Assembly: GCA_022829145.1 (NCBI GenBank) | Contig: CM040747.1 | Coordinates: 35,976,052 to 36,040,051, forward strand | Direction of reading: 5' to 3' | Length of the DNA: 64,000 nucleotides | From: Albula goreensis | Lineage: Eukaryota > Chordata > Actinopteri > Albuliformes > Albulidae | Part shown: positions 62,201-64,000 of the stretch, piece after piece | Numbering within the stretch: the first letter of the stretch is position 1 | How the letters are laid out: the number at the start of each line of letters is the position of its first letter | The notes under the pieces: model-generated | Database searches by the model: none | What the model saw: only the letters and a program-made list of their open reading frames with translations | Told to the model about the DNA's origin: nothing | Program-made: the position numbers and the translations under genes

Positions 62201-63417
62201 CCAACTTTTATCATTTCATGTCAAATGGTTTTGGATTTATTCACATCATTGTGAAAAGCCACAGAAACTGCTAACTGAATGGCTTGTCACGTGGCAGTTT
62301 TTTTAGATAACCCATGAAAAAACGATAAATTTAGAGAGGGATGTCAAGAGAGACTGTATCTGTCCAAGTCTAAGTATTTTAAGTATTAAGTAAAATTTCC
62401 AAAAATGTAAACTAGTGGAAAATGCAGTGTGGAGAGCTGTGTGGGTCCGAGCAGAAACTATGGTCCTCACATGGAAAGGGACCTGTGTAATGCATTTTGT
62501 AGCTTTCTGGCAAATGGGATACAAGCCCTAAACTGTTTAGTTACGAACAACACGAGATGTCCCTTGTTATTACACAAGTGATCTATCACACAGAGGTTCC
62601 AGGGACTGCAGGTGTAAGTTGGGTTGAGAGGGTGCTGGTATGCGATTCCACTCCATGTTTTCTTTTTTCTTTTACCTGTTCTCCAGGTAATCCGGGATTT
62701 AAAAGGATGGCAGCAAAAGGCTGAAGCTCTCCCTCTCGAGTCGGATGCACTCACACAAGGCTCCCGAGTTTTCTTTATTGTTTGATATACTTTGTTAATT
62801 TAGTTCTTTTTGTTTTTGTTAGTCTAATTCGGTTGTAGCAGTGTTTGTTACGGTGGGAAGTGGGACCTAATGTTCTTCGAACCGTTGTCAGCCCTGGGGT
62901 CGCACCCTGCGAGGTGCAAGGGATCCCTCAACCTCCCTGCCAGGTTAGCGGATTTTCGTTTGATTGTGATGCGTTTGTATGTGTTGAATCTGCTGCATTG
63001 GTTTCTCCTTTTTCTTAAACCTTGTGTTTGTTTTCATATATTGACTTGTCTGGACTTTTTGTATGTTTTGGTGGTATCAGAAGTGGTTAGTCGTAACAGC
63101 GCAGTCGTAAAAATCTGTAGAGATGATGTGGCGTGCTTCCGGCCTCACCTTGTCCCTCTCGATAGCCTCCAGCAGCACTTTCCTGGCCCTCTCCAGGCTC
63201 CTCTGCACTTTCAGCAGCTGCCGTGCCAGCTTGATGGAGTAGAAGGATGACTCGGTGGTGTTCTTCCCGTTGCTGATGGCTTCCCGCAGCAGGGACTCTG
63301 CCTCCTCCATGTTGCCATGGCGACGCTCCAGGCTGACCCGCCTCAGTCTCACCATGGCCAGGCCTGGCACAGCCTCCTCCAGGCCCTTCAGGATTCCCCG
63401 GGCCTCCTCGATGTTCC
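59270..63417 (-). CDS. prpf39: PRPF39, pre-mRNA processing factor (3' part only)
   Basis: Five exons on the minus strand join in frame: 63417-63149, 61597-61413, 61019-60945, 60363-60240 and 59329-59270 (stop). They encode the C-terminal third of the protein: MVRLRRVSLERRHGNMEEAE, SSFYSIKLARQLLKVQ, VLLEAIERDKMSPKLYLNLL, TFSQRKVEFLEDFGSD-like text, KRKAENGSVQEPETKKPRTE, and the tyrosine-rich end YNYQNPWGYGQYYPPPPT, all matching vertebrate PRPF39. The first two exons belong to the HAT-repeat helical array; the last three are a disordered tail. PRPF39 is a U1 snRNP-associated alternative-splicing factor. The N-terminal exons lie beyond the right edge, since no further exon is visible in 63418-64000. 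Confidence 0.95.
61800..61820. repeat. Poly(T) tract in prpf39 intron
   Basis: About 20 consecutive T residues between two coding exons. No attached repeat body was recognised. Confidence 0.6.
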
Positions 63418-64000
63418 CTGAGGGAGAAGGGTAACACGCGTTCACAATCTCCGCGCAGCACCTCCATGCTAGCTGCCTTTACTGCGTTTAGACTACAGCT
63501 TCTTAGGACCATGGTGGTTCTGATTACTAGGAGTTCTGGATTACTGAAAATGGCTTTAAAATACAATTTACAAAATGTATTTATTTAACTGCAACCATCA
63601 TATCATGTCTTATCTCCATATAGGGTGCTCTTGCAGTATCGCTGACATTAATAATCCAGCAGTAGGAGTTTGTGGACACCGCAATTACACATTTGTGTGA
63701 AAAACTGATAACTGAATAACTATTCTGGAAAAATATAAAGACTTTACATTCATCTTCTACTCCCAAAAACAAAATTGTTGCACAACCTGCCTTCAGGGAG
63801 CAAAATTCAATAGAAAAGTCTGCATTTCCTCTAAACACACAAATTCTGGCAGGAGAGGTTGAATTATAAATTACTACTAATGGGAAGTATTGCTACCTTT
63901 GTTTGCCATTTTGTATTGGTGGGAGTAAAGTGCGTTATATTTATGAACAAGGTAAAATCTACAGAGTAAGTTGATACCAAAGTGAAAGAAATGCAGATGA
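63418..64000 (-). other. prpf39 intron, continuing past the window
   Basis: The sequence upstream of the first visible exon shows no PRPF39-like coding text and no other gene, so it is intronic. Confidence 0.7.

Overview
The window is vertebrate nuclear DNA. It has interrupted genes with GT-AG introns, poly(A) signals, CpG-containing promoters, long intergenic stretches, and many decayed transposons of kinds common in bony fish: L2-like LINEs, several Tc1-like elements and short inverted-repeat elements. A bony fish, most likely a teleost, fits best. I cannot name the species.

Five genes are supported complete and one is partial. From left to right: 1-9.1 kb has no recognisable gene and holds minisatellites, a Tigger-like MITE, a LINE tail and two Tc1-like relics. 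At 9.58-12.72 kb (minus) lies slc25a47, and at 15.67-26.35 kb (plus) slc25a29. These two mitochondrial carrier paralogues are head to head across about 3 kb. 26.4-41.7 kb is a gene-free, repeat-rich interval. At 41.83-45.26 kb (plus) is a SOUL/HEBP-family haem-binding protein gene of five exons, one of whose introns uses a GC donor. At 48.13-52.51 kb (plus) is fkbp3 (FKBP25), whose last intron carries near-ideal minor-spliceosome (U12) signals. At 54.45-56.29 kb (minus) is fau (ubiquitin-like FUBI fused to ribosomal protein eS30). At 59.27-63.42 kb (minus) are the last five exons of prpf39; its 5' part lies beyond the right edge.

The genes do not form an operon or a single pathway. Two neighbour relationships look ancestral. 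The divergent slc25a47/slc25a29 pair and the convergent fkbp3/prpf39 pair both have counterparts on human chromosome 14, as I recall the human map. Here fau, with its introns, sits between fkbp3 and prpf39. Several products bear on RNA processing or ribosomes (prpf39, fau, fkbp3), but I see no evidence that they are co-regulated.

I found no convincing new molecular system. The observations I value most are the U12-type intron of fkbp3, the GC-AG intron that the haem-binding gene needs to keep frame, the shared intron positions of the two carriers, a nested transposon insertion with an apparent target duplication, an orphan exon-like open frame at 9.1-9.3 kb, and several exact-period minisatellites. 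Exon boundaries were derived by hand from splice signals and reading-frame continuity, and the total coding length of each complete gene is a multiple of three.
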